DNA from: Bradyrhizobium amphicarpaeae
GTDB taxonomy: Bacteria; Pseudomonadota; Alphaproteobacteria; Rhizobiales; Xanthobacteraceae
Length of the DNA stretch: 64,000 bases
Reading direction: 5' to 3'
NCBI RefSeq assembly: GCF_002266435.3
Contig: NZ_CP029426.2
Coordinates: 5,176,001-5,240,000 of the forward strand
The notes under the pieces are model-generated. The model was not told where the DNA came from. It saw nothing but the letters and a program-made list of their open reading frames with translations, and searched no databases. A program made the translations under genes and the position numbers. The stretch's first letter is position 1. Each line of letters begins with the position of its first letter. Of the stretch, positions 34,933 to 44,269 are shown piece by piece.

Positions 34933-35008
34933 CCCGGCGTAGCTCAGTGGACAGAGCACCCGTCTGCTAAACGGGAGGTCACGGGTCCGAACCCCGTCGC
35001 CGGGGCCA
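34933..35008 (+). tRNA. tRNA with anticodon GCT (Ser) in a class I body
   Basis: 76 nt with CCA encoded (35006-35008). Acceptor CCCGGCG/CGCCGGG, D stem GCTC/GAGC, anticodon stem CCCGT/ACGGG, loop CTGCTAA with anticodon GCT at 34966-34968, 5-nt variable loop, T stem ACGGG/CCCGT. A GCT anticodon predicts serine, but serine tRNAs are class II with a long variable arm, which is missing. A20 in the D loop and C35/T36 look like arginine identity. The T loop has C where T55 is invariant. It may be a decayed or chimeric tRNA. Confidence 0.75.
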
Positions 35009-35219
35009 CCTCAAGATAGCAAACACCTTTGATTTCGCAAGAGATTTCAAGCGCTTCAACGCCGCAAGAGCAGGCATACGCACTCTTTTCGTAGGAGCGT
35101 CTAGACGCCCTCGCTGACTATTGGAGGAGCGCGGTCCGTGAAATTGGCCACGGGATGTCGCTTACCAATATCCCTGCATTCGGGGTGCTGGAACTAACCC
35201 CCAGGCGAAGCCGGCCCCC

Positions 35220-37961
35220 TCAGGCGGCGCTGGCAGCCCCGAGCTCAGCCGCCAGGAATTGCTTTTCGAATGCCGCGGCAGGCATCGGACGGCCGAAGAA
35301 ATAGCCCTGCCCTTCCTCGCATCCCATGCTGACCAGGAAGTCGGCGGTCGCGCGGTCCTCGATGCCTTCCGCCACCACGGTGAGACCGAGCTGCTTGCTG
35401 AGGCCGATGGTCGAACCGACGATCGCCGCGTCGTCGGAATTCGAGAGCAGGCCGGACACGAACGACCGGTCGATCTTGAGCCCGTCGAGCGGAAACTTCT
35501 TCAGATAGCTCAGGCTCGCGTAACCAGTGCCGAAATCGTCGAACAGGATGCGGACGCCGAGTTGCTGAATGCGCTTGAACATGTCGAGCACGCGGCCTTC
35601 GTCATTGAGCAGGATGTCTTCGGTCACCTCGATTTCGAGCAGCGACGGTGTAAGCCCCGTCGATTCTAGCAACGTCGCAACCGAGTGCGCGAGATCGCCG
35701 GAGTGGAGCTGCGACGGCGACAGGTTGATCGCGACGCGCACGCCGCTGCCTGCAAGCTCCCAGTCGCGCGCCTGACGGCAGGCCGTCTCCATCACCCAGT
35801 TCGCGATCCGCTCCGACAGTGCCGAGGTGTTGACCACCGGCATGAACTCTCCGGGCGAGACGTAGCCGCGCACGGGGTGCTTCCAGCGGATGAGCGCTTC
35901 GGCGCCGACAAGGCTGCCGTCGATGAGACGAACCTGGGGCTGGTAGAACAGCTCGAACTCGCCGCGATCCGCAGCCAGCGCCAACTCGCTCTCCAGCGTC
36001 AGCCGGCTCTCCAGTTCCTGCCTGATCGCAGCCTCGAAGATCACATGGCTGCCGCGCCGCGTCATCTTTGCCTTGCTCAGCGCCAGATGACCATTGCTGA
36101 GAAGTTCGTCGGCGCCGTGTCCGCCTTCGCCATAGACCGCGACGCCGATGCTGATCCTGACGCGATGCTGCCGCGTGCCCGTCGCGAGCGGCGTCTCGAA
36201 TGCACGCCCGATCCGCTCAGCGAATGTCACGATCGGCTCGTTGCCATCTGCCGCTTCGCGCGCAATGGCGAATTCATCTCCGCTGAGCCGCGCGACGATA
36301 GCCCCATCTCCGGCCAGCTCCTCCAGGCGAACGGCAACCGCCTGCAGCACCAGGTCTCCCGCCGAATGCCCCAGCATGTCGTTGATGCTCTGGAAGCCGT
36401 CGAGCCCGATGACGAGCAACGCGACCTCGCGAGGCTGTCGCTCCGCGTTCGCTATCATGCCGACCAGGCTGGCATGCAGCGTGTTGCGATTGGCAAGTCC
36501 GGTGAGCGCGTCATGCTCGGCAAGATATTTGACGCGTTCGGCTTCGCGCTTGCGGACCGAGATGTCGCGCAGGATCGCGCCGTATTGGAAACCTTCCGTT
36601 CCCTGCCAGCCCGAGAAGCTCGCCTCGACGGGGAAGGTTTCACCATTCTTGCGCCGGCCCTCGAACTCGACGACGACCGCCCCGCCAGGAACAAGGAGCG
36701 CTTGGCGCGCGGCGTCATGCATGGACGTCCCAGCATCACCGTCCGCCGGCACGGCGCACAGCGTTTCGAACGGACGGCCGATCATCTCTGCCGGGACGTA
36801 GCCGAAGATGGCGCTCGCGCCGGGATTCCAGACCGTGATCCGGTGATCCTCGTCGGTGCAGACGAGACCGTCACCAAGCGACATCGCGATGCGGTGAAAG
36901 CGGCTCTCGGCGATGCGTCCCAGGAGACCACGGAAATCGATCTCGTCCAGCGCAATCGCGGTCAGATAAGCGACGATCGCGATGTGGAACAGCGATGTGT
37001 CGATGACGAGCGACCATCTTGCCTGCACGAGGGCTGCGACGATCTCGATAGCCGCCCCGACGGCGACCAGGACTGCGACGCGAATTCCCGGCGCGAGGCG
37101 GCGCCACGAATACAGCATCAGCAGGCAGATCACGCCGAGGCCCAGGATCATGGCGATATCGGACGTCCAGCGCAGCGTCCGGTTCTGGAGGATCGATTCT
37201 GCGGCCAGCGCCTGGAGGACCGGCCCCGAGACGATCTTGCCGTTGGGAACGCTGAAGCGGTCACCGAGCTCGAGCGCGGTGGCCCCGACGATGATCTTCT
37301 TGCCTCTCACCCTGTCAAGAGCAGCAGCATCGCCGTGCAGCACGTCGACATAGGAGACAACAGGAATGGAGGCCGCACGAATGCTGAAATCGATCAGGAA
37401 GGGCGGCCGGCGGTTGGCGTCCCGCCCGGCCAGCACGACGGCCATCGACGGCATCAGGGCATCGCCGAGCTTCTCGCCAAACGGATAGCGGCGAACGAGT
37501 CCGTCCGATTCGACTGCGACGTTGACGACCGCCGGCCACGACTGGTTGCCGAACGATTTCAGGGGACGATTGATGTGGGCCGCACCGCCATTCGGCGTCG
37601 GCTGCTTGAAGGACGGCAGGATCGTCGAACCGCCGGCCTCGCGAAGGGCCTGGACGAAGGCCTCGTCCGAAGCCGGATCCGAGGGTGTGCTGAAATCGAC
37701 GTCGAAGGCGATATCCCCCGCTCCCGCCGCCTCGAGCCTGTGCAAGAGCTCCGCGTGGAGCCGGCGCGGCCAGGGCCACACCCCGATCTGATCGATGGAC
37801 GGCGCGTCGATAGCCACCACGACGACATTGCCGCTGGCCGCACGCGATTGCCAGCTGAACCGTAGGTCGGTGAGCGCGTTGCGAAGCGCACCATGCCATC
37901 CCGTGGACAGCACGATCGCAAGCGCGATCGCGACGAGAATATGCGGCCGATAGCGTTTCAC
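35220..37961 (-). CDS. CHASE2-PAS-GGDEF-EAL membrane signalling protein
   Basis: 913 residues. N-terminal helix, periplasmic CHASE2 domain (about 25-265), three transmembrane helices (about 270-345), PAS (about 355-475), GGDEF (about 480-640), EAL (about 655-900). The GGDEF site reads RLSGDEFAI, so the first Gly is Ser, which may weaken cyclase activity. EAL motifs are intact: GAEALIRWKHP, INLSPSQ, ILFDDFGTGYASL, LKIDRSFV, VVAEGIED. Predicted to sense an envelope signal and break down (perhaps also make) c-di-GMP. It follows the FecR gene by 58 bp, likely one operon. Confidence 0.92.
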   Translation of the reverse strand: MKRYRPHILVAIALAIVLSTGWHGALRNALTDLRFSWQSRAASGNVVVVAIDAPSIDQIGVWPWPRRLHAELLHRLEAAGAGDIAFDVDFSTPSDPASDEAFVQALREAGGSTILPSFKQPTPNGGAAHINRPLKSFGNQSWPAVVNVAVESDGLVRRYPFGEKLGDALMPSMAVVLAGRDANRRPPFLIDFSIRAASIPVVSYVDVLHGDAAALDRVRGKKIIVGATALELGDRFSVPNGKIVSGPVLQALAAESILQNRTLRWTSDIAMILGLGVICLLMLYSWRRLAPGIRVAVLVAVGAAIEIVAALVQARWSLVIDTSLFHIAIVAYLTAIALDEIDFRGLLGRIAESRFHRIAMSLGDGLVCTDEDHRITVWNPGASAIFGYVPAEMIGRPFETLCAVPADGDAGTSMHDAARQALLVPGGAVVVEFEGRRKNGETFPVEASFSGWQGTEGFQYGAILRDISVRKREAERVKYLAEHDALTGLANRNTLHASLVGMIANAERQPREVALLVIGLDGFQSINDMLGHSAGDLVLQAVAVRLEELAGDGAIVARLSGDEFAIAREAADGNEPIVTFAERIGRAFETPLATGTRQHRVRISIGVAVYGEGGHGADELLSNGHLALSKAKMTRRGSHVIFEAAIRQELESRLTLESELALAADRGEFELFYQPQVRLIDGSLVGAEALIRWKHPVRGYVSPGEFMPVVNTSALSERIANWVMETACRQARDWELAGSGVRVAINLSPSQLHSGDLAHSVATLLESTGLTPSLLEIEVTEDILLNDEGRVLDMFKRIQQLGVRILFDDFGTGYASLSYLKKFPLDGLKIDRSFVSGLLSNSDDAAIVGSTIGLSKQLGLTVVAEGIEDRATADFLVSMGCEEGQGYFFGRPMPAAAFEKQFLAAELGAASAA

Positions 37962-38019
37962 CCGATCCTCCCGCGCACCCGCTTCTGCAGGTGCGTCCCT
38001 CGTCCCCTAGGAAATCGCC

Positions 38020-39243
38020 TCAGCGTCTGCCGTAGGCGTGGCCATGGCCGTTGCTGCCGTTACCGCCGCCGTTCCCATTGCCGTTGCCGTTGTTGCCCCT
38101 GCCGTTACCGGTGGCACCGCTATTGCCGTTCCCGTTACCGTTGTTGCCGTTACCGCTATTGCCGTTGTTGCCGCCGGAGTTTCCGGGGCTGTCGCTGGAT
38201 GCACCTGATGCCGCTGCGGCGATCGCCGCACTCGCAGCCGATGCGCTGCTGCCCGCCGCTGCCGCACCGCTCGTCGTTGCCGCAGTCTGGACGGAGCTGT
38301 TGGATGCCGGGGTATTCGATGTGCCGTCGCTCCAGACCGTCCCGGAACCGGCGTTGGCATTGGCGTTGCGCACCTGTCCAGGAGCGACCGTGCCGCGGGC
38401 GAGCCCATTGGTGACCTTGTGGACATTCAGCTTGACCTCGCCGAGCGAGCTTGAGATGCGCACGACGCCGCCTTTGGAAACATGACCTCCGGCCGCCTGA
38501 TGCGATGCCTTCGGCACGCCAGCCGCCTTGGTCCCCTTGTCGATCGGACCGAGCGCATGGATCGCATGGCCGCTCGCGGCATTGCGCGGTGCTGACAGGC
38601 CCGATTTCGGCACGGGGATTCGCTCGATTGTCGAGGCGCGCGGCTTGCCGTATTCGATCGGATTGAAGGTCCCTGCACCGCTCAAGCTGAGACCGGGCTT
38701 GCCGTGCTCAAAGACCGTGGCCGCCTGACCCGGCATGACCTGAGCGATCTGTCCCGTCTTGAAGTCGGAGACTTCGACCTGGCCGCGGAGCACCCCGACC
38801 TTGGTGCTGCCAGCCCCCACCGTGACGCTGAACTGCGTTCCCTTGACCACGGCGGCGAGATAGGGCGTCTCGACCTCGAAATGCTTGACGTTGCGCTTCT
38901 CGACCTCGAGCAGGATCGATCCCGCCTGCTGGATGATGGTGGTCGAGAGCCCCTCCTTCTTCTCGGCCGGCAAGCCGACCACGGAGTTGGGCGAGATCAG
39001 AATGCTTTCCTCGCCGCGGACGATCAGCACCCGGCCATTGCGCCCGGTGCGGATGGTATTGCCGGGCTTGAGCGTCGCTTCCTGGTTCAGCGACACCTGT
39101 TGCGCGCCGTCGGTCGCGACCCACACCTCACCAGTGGCCTTGCTGACCGACCAGACGCCATCCTCCGCCGCGAACGCACCGAAAGACGTACCAAGGGTCA
39201 GCGCCACCACGAAGGCACACCGCATTCCAATACTGCCAAGCAT
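38020..39243 (-). CDS. FecR-domain secreted protein with Asn/Gly-rich tail
   Basis: 407 residues. Signal peptide (residues 8-26), FecR domain about 30-180 (GEVWVATDGAQQVSLNQ, TLKPGNTIRTGRNGRVLI, YLAAVVKGTQFSVTVG, VLRGQVEVSD). The C-terminal 70 residues are Gly/Asn repeats of the GNGN type, low-complexity and probably surface exposed. FecR domains next to CHASE2 proteins suggest a shared periplasmic sensing unit. It is first gene of that operon and diverges from a TpsB transporter gene. Confidence 0.88.
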   Translation of the reverse strand: MLGSIGMRCAFVVALTLGTSFGAFAAEDGVWSVSKATGEVWVATDGAQQVSLNQEATLKPGNTIRTGRNGRVLIVRGEESILISPNSVVGLPAEKKEGLSTTIIQQAGSILLEVEKRNVKHFEVETPYLAAVVKGTQFSVTVGAGSTKVGVLRGQVEVSDFKTGQIAQVMPGQAATVFEHGKPGLSLSGAGTFNPIEYGKPRASTIERIPVPKSGLSAPRNAASGHAIHALGPIDKGTKAAGVPKASHQAAGGHVSKGGVVRISSSLGEVKLNVHKVTNGLARGTVAPGQVRNANANAGSGTVWSDGTSNTPASNSSVQTAATTSGAAAAGSSASAASAAIAAAASGASSDSPGNSGGNNGNSGNGNNGNGNGNSGATGNGRGNNGNGNGNGGGNGSNGHGHAYGRR

Positions 39244-39373
39244 GACGATCCTCAGTCCGCGTTACAGCCGGATATGAGGAGTATCCGAAACCACTCAAGA
39301 GAGGATTAGCGGGAAGCAGCCAGCGCGAAGGCTGCCTTAACCAATCATTGACCATAAAAAACTATGAAAAATC

Positions 39374-41170
39374 ATGCGGCTAACGAAGCCTTACCGTTCC
39401 ATCCGAAAATCTCCGTCAAACTACGGGGACAGGCTGGCCGCGCGGGCTGAGAAGCGTCATCGCGTTACCGCGCTGGTCCTGTTGGCACCGCTTGTCGCGG
39501 GTATTCCTGAGGCCTTCGCCCAACAGGCGAACCAGCCGGGCTTCGATCCGCGCCAGCCCGAGAAATATTTCGATAACCAAACCGAGCGGGAATCGCTGGG
39601 CCAGCCTCCGGTTCAGCTTCCGAGCGTCGGACAGCCGAACACCGGCGGGGATACGAGGCCGCAATTCGTGCTGCGGGGCGTCACCGTCAGCGGCGCCCAT
39701 GCCGTCTCCCAGGATCGTATCGCCACGGTCTATCAGCCCTATCTCGGCAAGCGGGTTTCGCAGGCGGATCTCGCTGCGATCGCCGGCGCGATCAGCGAGC
39801 TCTACCGCGCCGACGGATTCCATCTGAGCCGGGCCATCGTGCCGCCGCAGGACATTGCCGGTGGCCGCGTCCGGATCCAGGTGATCGAAGGCGCCATCGT
39901 GCAGGCCGAGCTGAAAGGCGACGGCGCGGAACAGTTCGGCGTAAGGCCGATGCTCGGACCGATCCTAGCCGAGCAGCCGTCGCGCCTGCCGACACTCGAA
40001 CGTCAGCTCTTCCTCATCAACGGCAGGCCGGGCGTCCGGATCACCGATACTGCGCTGGAGGAGATCGGTGGTGCGACCGGCCGCTTCCGCCTCATCGTCT
40101 ATCTGAAGACCTGGCACGTCTTCTCGTCGTTCGGCCTGGACAATCTCGGGTCTTCGTCGGTAGGCCCGTGGCAGACCTACGCGACCGGCGCCTTCAACTC
40201 CTACCTCACGCCTGGAGACGCGCTGGCAGTCAACCTGTCGACGATTGCCAACGACCCGCGCCAGCTCGGGTTCACGCGTCTATCCTACGACGCGCCGGTC
40301 TGCATCGACGGTCTGCGCCTCGGCGGGTCGGTGCTGTACAGCGCGGTCAGGCCGGGCGATGCCCGCCGCCTCGACAGCGACATCACCACGACCGAGGCGT
40401 TCGAGCTGCGGGCCAGCATCGTCCCGCTCCAGTCGCAATCTTCCACGCTCACGCTGACTGCGGCGACGACCCTCAGCAACGTGTCCGAGCACGACCTTTA
40501 CGGTCCCTGGTACAACGACCATATCAGGACCGCGAGCCTGACCGCGGACTACCGGCTGCAGGATCGCTTCGGCGGTACCAATCTTGCGACGCTGACCTAC
40601 CGCCATGGCCTCGACATCTTCGGCGCCTCGCATTTCGACGACGACCTGCTGTCGCGCGACGGCGCCTCCTCGAACTTCTCGGTGCTGAACCTCTGGTTCA
40701 CGCGCTACCAGACACTCAACGATGCCTGGTCGCTCAAGCTCTCCGCAGCGAGCCAGACGGCATCGCGGCCGCTATTCACCTCGCAGCAATTCTATCTCGG
40801 CGGCGCGGCCTTCGGCCGGGGCTATGGCGCAGCCGAGATCAGCGGCGACAACGGCCTTGCCGGCTCGCTCGAACTGCGCTTCGACCAGAAGCTCAATTTC
40901 CGCTACTGGACCGGCTATCAGCTCTACGCCTTTGGCGACGCTGGTGCAGTCTGGAACGACGGTTACCGCCTGAGCGACGGCCTGTCGCTCACATCGGCTG
41001 GAGCCGGTGTCCGCTTCTTTATGCCAGACGATCTCCAGGCCGACCTCGGCGTGGCCATGCCGCTGAGCTACCGGGCGCAGGACAACGAGCGCCGCAGCCC
41101 GCGCTTCCTGTTCACCCTGTCGAGCGCATTCCGGCTCTGCCCCGAACGCGGCAAGTCCGGCTGTCTCTAG
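39374..41170 (+). CDS. ShlB/FhaC/HecB-family transporter (TpsB, two-partner secretion)
   Basis: 598 residues. Signal sequence about 30-50, POTRA-type domain (LRGVTVSGAHAVSQDRI, ADGFHLSRAIVPPQDIAGG, IQVIEGAIVQAEL), then a beta-barrel with the FhaC-type QQFYLGGAAFGRGYG and a terminal FTLSSAFRL. It would export a large TpsA adhesin or hemolysin across the outer membrane. No TpsA is present in the window, so the substrate is elsewhere. It diverges from the FecR/CHASE2 operon, which may control it. Confidence 0.88.
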   Translation: MRLTKPYRSIRKSPSNYGDRLAARAEKRHRVTALVLLAPLVAGIPEAFAQQANQPGFDPRQPEKYFDNQTERESLGQPPVQLPSVGQPNTGGDTRPQFVLRGVTVSGAHAVSQDRIATVYQPYLGKRVSQADLAAIAGAISELYRADGFHLSRAIVPPQDIAGGRVRIQVIEGAIVQAELKGDGAEQFGVRPMLGPILAEQPSRLPTLERQLFLINGRPGVRITDTALEEIGGATGRFRLIVYLKTWHVFSSFGLDNLGSSSVGPWQTYATGAFNSYLTPGDALAVNLSTIANDPRQLGFTRLSYDAPVCIDGLRLGGSVLYSAVRPGDARRLDSDITTTEAFELRASIVPLQSQSSTLTLTAATTLSNVSEHDLYGPWYNDHIRTASLTADYRLQDRFGGTNLATLTYRHGLDIFGASHFDDDLLSRDGASSNFSVLNLWFTRYQTLNDAWSLKLSAASQTASRPLFTSQQFYLGGAAFGRGYGAAEISGDNGLAGSLELRFDQKLNFRYWTGYQLYAFGDAGAVWNDGYRLSDGLSLTSAGAGVRFFMPDDLQADLGVAMPLSYRAQDNERRSPRFLFTLSSAFRLCPERGKSGCL

Positions 41171-41324
41171 TTGGCCCGTGGTTCGCGGGTGGGCGCGACT
41201 TGCGGCTCTTTTGCGGCCTTGCTCACAGACTTGCCGAAATTTAATCCGGTAGCCTGGTCACGGACGCTCGATCCGGGAGTTACCAATGGCCATGTTCAGC
41301 AGAACGTGATTTGGGACGAGACGA

Positions 41325-42155
41325 ATGAAGCGGGTGCTTTCAGTCCTGGCGTTTCTCTGCGTCCTCGGCGTCGGGCAATATTTCGTCGTCAGCCGGTTCG
41401 CGATCCGCCACGAAACTTTGGCCCTGTACGACGCCGCCCGGCAGCGGCCGATCTCGGTCGACATGGCGGTGCGGCGTGATTACGAGACCAAGGCCAATCT
41501 CGGCCTCTGGAAACTCCCGCTCGCCATCATCAGCAACGGCAACACCGTCAAGGCCACCGAATACTCCTTCCTCGCCAATGTGCTCGCCGCACGGGGCTAT
41601 CTGGTTGCCAGTATCCAGCAGGACCTGCCGAGCGATCCGCCGTTGATGACCCATGTCGGTCAGCCATATGTCGGCCGCCGCGAGGTCTATATCCGCTGCG
41701 AAGCCAACATTCTTTTCGTGCTGGACCAGCTAAAGAGGCAGCAGGAGAACGTCGATTACGACCACGTCACCCTTGTCGGCCATTCCAACGGCGGCGATGT
41801 CTCCATGTATGTGGCCCATCAGCACCCGGAGCTGGTGTCGAAGGTGATCACGCTCGACAATCTGCGGGTGCCTTTCGTGCTCAGTGACGGCATGAAGATC
41901 CTGTCGTTCCGGTCGAAGGACCCCCATTTCGTGACCGATCCCGGCGTGCTGCCGACGCCGGAAGAGGCCAAGGCGCGCGGTATCGACATCGTCCATACCG
42001 GCGCGCAGCACACGGAAATGAGCGATCGTGGCCCCAACTCGGTCAAGGAAAAGATCCAGGAGACGCTCGACCGCTTCCTGCGTGACAGCGCCAGCAGCGC
42101 GCTCGCGCCGGCTGATACGAAGAGCCCGATGATCATGAACCCAGGCGACTATTAG
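41325..42155 (+). CDS. Alpha/beta-hydrolase with N-terminal membrane anchor
   Basis: 276 residues. Hydrophobic N-terminus (VLSVLAFLCVLGVGQYFVV), then a hydrolase fold. Nucleophile elbow VTLVGHSNGGDVSMYVAH (Ser about 153) and a C-terminal His in GAQHTEMSDRG. Likely a periplasmic esterase; substrate unknown. Confidence 0.82.
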   Translation: MKRVLSVLAFLCVLGVGQYFVVSRFAIRHETLALYDAARQRPISVDMAVRRDYETKANLGLWKLPLAIISNGNTVKATEYSFLANVLAARGYLVASIQQDLPSDPPLMTHVGQPYVGRREVYIRCEANILFVLDQLKRQQENVDYDHVTLVGHSNGGDVSMYVAHQHPELVSKVITLDNLRVPFVLSDGMKILSFRSKDPHFVTDPGVLPTPEEAKARGIDIVHTGAQHTEMSDRGPNSVKEKIQETLDRFLRDSASSALAPADTKSPMIMNPGDY

Positions 42156-42458
42156 CCGGGATCGCTTTGCGGCAGATCAAGGTGGCTCCGAGGCGCCAGG
42201 ATAGAAAGGCAAATGGCCTCGGAGAGACACGTGTCCAACTATATCGAAAGCCTTGAACCGAAAGGTCTCGATACGAGAAGTCTCGTTACGAAGAATCTTG
42301 GCCTGCCCGCGGCGAGAATGCCGGCATTCGCTCGACATCTCTATCGTTCGGTCCGCAAGCTGCTGCGGTCGATCATCGCTCGCCTTGATCTCTCGCAATT
42401 TCCCGGATCGTGCTGCGGATAGCATGGCGGTCGCCAACGAATTCATGAAGGTTGCCCT
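42156..42458. other. Intergenic stretch with inverted repeat
   Basis: Contains CTCCGAGGC (42186-42194) and its complement GCCTCGGAG (42216-42224), which may terminate the hydrolase transcript. Short frames here have no support. Confidence 0.4.
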
Positions 42459-42776
42459 ATGCGTCAGCATTTGAGACGAATTTGCCTGCTGCTAGCCGTA
42501 ACCTCGGGCTTCGGCACGTCGTCCGCTCTCGCAGCCGATGCCGATCATGGTGCCGACCTCGCCAAGCGCTGGTGCGCAAGCTGCCATGTCGTCGCGAACG
42601 GCCAGACCCAGGCGAGCGCCGACGTCCCCTCCTTTGTCTCCGTTGCACGCAGACCGGACTTCAGTCCGGAAAGGCTCGCCTTCTTCCTGCTCGATCCGCA
42701 CCCGAAGATGCCCAATTTTCCCTTGAGCCGGACCGAAGCCGGCGACATCGCGGCCTACATCGCATCGCTGCGCTAG
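42459..42776 (+). CDS. Class I cytochrome c
   Basis: 105 residues. Signal peptide (LLLAVTSGFGTSSALA), haem attachment CASCH (about 39-43) and axial Met in PKMPNFPLSRTE. A small periplasmic electron carrier. No oxidase genes are adjacent. Two other frames at this locus are shadows. Confidence 0.9.
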   Translation: MRQHLRRICLLLAVTSGFGTSSALAADADHGADLAKRWCASCHVVANGQTQASADVPSFVSVARRPDFSPERLAFFLLDPHPKMPNFPLSRTEAGDIAAYIASLR

Positions 42777-42907
42777 AGCGGAACATCTTCAGGTTGAATC
42801 GATCGCCGCGGCTCGTTCACTGCTCCCGATTGCGAGATAGGTCGGCATAGGACGGCAACGAGGCCGTTAGGTGGCCCGTCATCGACCTTGGGTGCGCACG
42901 CAGAGAC

Positions 42908-43249
42908 TCAGGACTTCCCCTTGCCCGGCTGCATGAGACTGCCGGTCATCTGGCGCATGTGATCTCCGGCGCTGGTGAACTGGCTGCGCAGGAAGTCGGA
43001 CTGGATTCGCATCGCTTCCTGGAGGTCGGTGGCATGAACCAGCTTGCGCGCATGCTCGAAGGCCGACTTCATGTTCTGCTCGGTGAAAACCAGCGCCTGC
43101 TTCGACACGTCCGTCCCCGCTCCTGGAACCGACGACATCGATTTGGTGGCGGCCTCGAAAAACATGCCGAATGCTTTTTCCGCCTGATCAATTGTCTTCT
43201 CGGCCAGGTCGCGCAGTTCGGCCGGAACTTCGAGCTTCGGTTCGATCAT
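42908..43249 (-). CDS. Phasin-family protein
   Basis: About 113 residues from the ATG at 43249 (a longer frame to 43285 lacks support). Helical: AELRDLAEKTIDQAEKAFGM, FTEQNMKSAFEHARKLVHAT, IQSDFLRSQFTSAGDHMRQM. Phasins coat polyhydroxybutyrate granules in rhizobia. No phb genes are adjacent. Confidence 0.85.
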   Translation of the reverse strand: MIEPKLEVPAELRDLAEKTIDQAEKAFGMFFEAATKSMSSVPGAGTDVSKQALVFTEQNMKSAFEHARKLVHATDLQEAMRIQSDFLRSQFTSAGDHMRQMTGSLMQPGKGKS

Positions 43250-43416
43250 GGTCGCACTCCCTTCGTTTTCCCAATTGAATACCACACTTGCCGGACCGCC
43301 TTCCAGCGGCCAGGCTCGGGGACACCAGGTTTGAGGGACGTCGCCGGCGGTCCAGCTCCGGCGTGGAAACGAACGGGAAAATGAAAGAGGGGGCGTGAAG
43401 CCAGCGCGCGGCCGGC

Positions 43417-43602
43417 TCAGGACAAGGGGGGCTCTGGAAGAGCCTCTTCGGTGGCGAGGTCTTCGACCAGCTTGATGACCTCGAAACGCTGTCGCGGCGC
43501 GAGCTTCAGAAACGCGCGAAGCAAGCGCAGGCTTTCGACCGTGCCGCTCGCGGGCGCGCCGACCTTGAGGTGCAGTTCAGCCGCGAAATTGAGGTTTTTC
43601 AT
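43417..43602 (-). CDS. Small hypothetical protein
   Basis: About 61 residues from the ATG at 43602. ESLRLLRAFLKLAPRQRFEV, KLVEDLATEEAL: a helical stretch of the kind seen in short Bradyrhizobium proteins. Upstream frame not needed. Confidence 0.45.
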   Translation of the reverse strand: MKNLNFAAELHLKVGAPASGTVESLRLLRAFLKLAPRQRFEVIKLVEDLATEEALPEPPLS

Positions 43603-44269
43603 CTCGCACCTATTCACAAGCATCGGCTTCGTGAGCCACTCAAGAACCGAACGCCATAACTAGAGGCCATAACGGGACACGCCATTCGGGACCCAGGGCG
43701 ACGAACTCCCGGCCGGGTGGCCTCGGAGGGTTGGCACGCCGAACGATATGTCCAAACGGTCGCTTCAACCATAGGGTTGCAATTATGCCAAGGAACAACC
43801 CCTCCGGCAAGCCCAACAATGGCTGTAGTGATGCTTCGTCTGCATCGCGCCACGGCAATTCCGGATAACAGGTATATCGACCTCCGTCACCCACCTGCGT
43901 CAAGAAGCGGCATCAATCACGCACACGGCCCGGATCTCTGTCAATCGGGACAAACGTTTCTGCCTGTTTCCAATATGAACGGACATTGGCGACGAATTGG
44001 CGCCTCTCCAGCCCATACACGTAATTGTTGAGTTTTGCCTTGGCGGTTGTATCAGCACGAGATGAAGATCGATCCGGCAGCCGATCTCCAACATCCAGAC
44101 CCCGGCGCGACTGTCGCCTCGGAATTCATCCGGTCCTGATATGTCTCCGCCCGTGAACCCTTGTCCGTGACCGAACGACCAAGCCGTTGCGACACGGCCA
44201 CGCGGACAACGGGCGCCATGGCTGAAAACTCTTCAATTCGGGCGCGCCACAGCACCAAAGGACGACGGC
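43603..44269. other. Intergenic region, no convincing gene
   Basis: Overlapping minus-strand frames between 43614 and 43903 include one with a hydrophobic segment (GLPEGLFLGIIATLWL), possibly a small membrane gene, but no Shine-Dalgarno or homology signal was found. The rest holds no feature I can support. Confidence 0.35.

Noticed and set aside
35685..37865. 726-residue plus-strand frame
   Set aside because: Antisense shadow of the CHASE2-GGDEF-EAL gene; Arg/Asp-rich without domains.
38020..38180. Dense short repeats that might suggest a CRISPR array
   Set aside because: They are in-frame Gly/Asn codon repeats of the FecR protein, with no constant repeat length or unique spacers.
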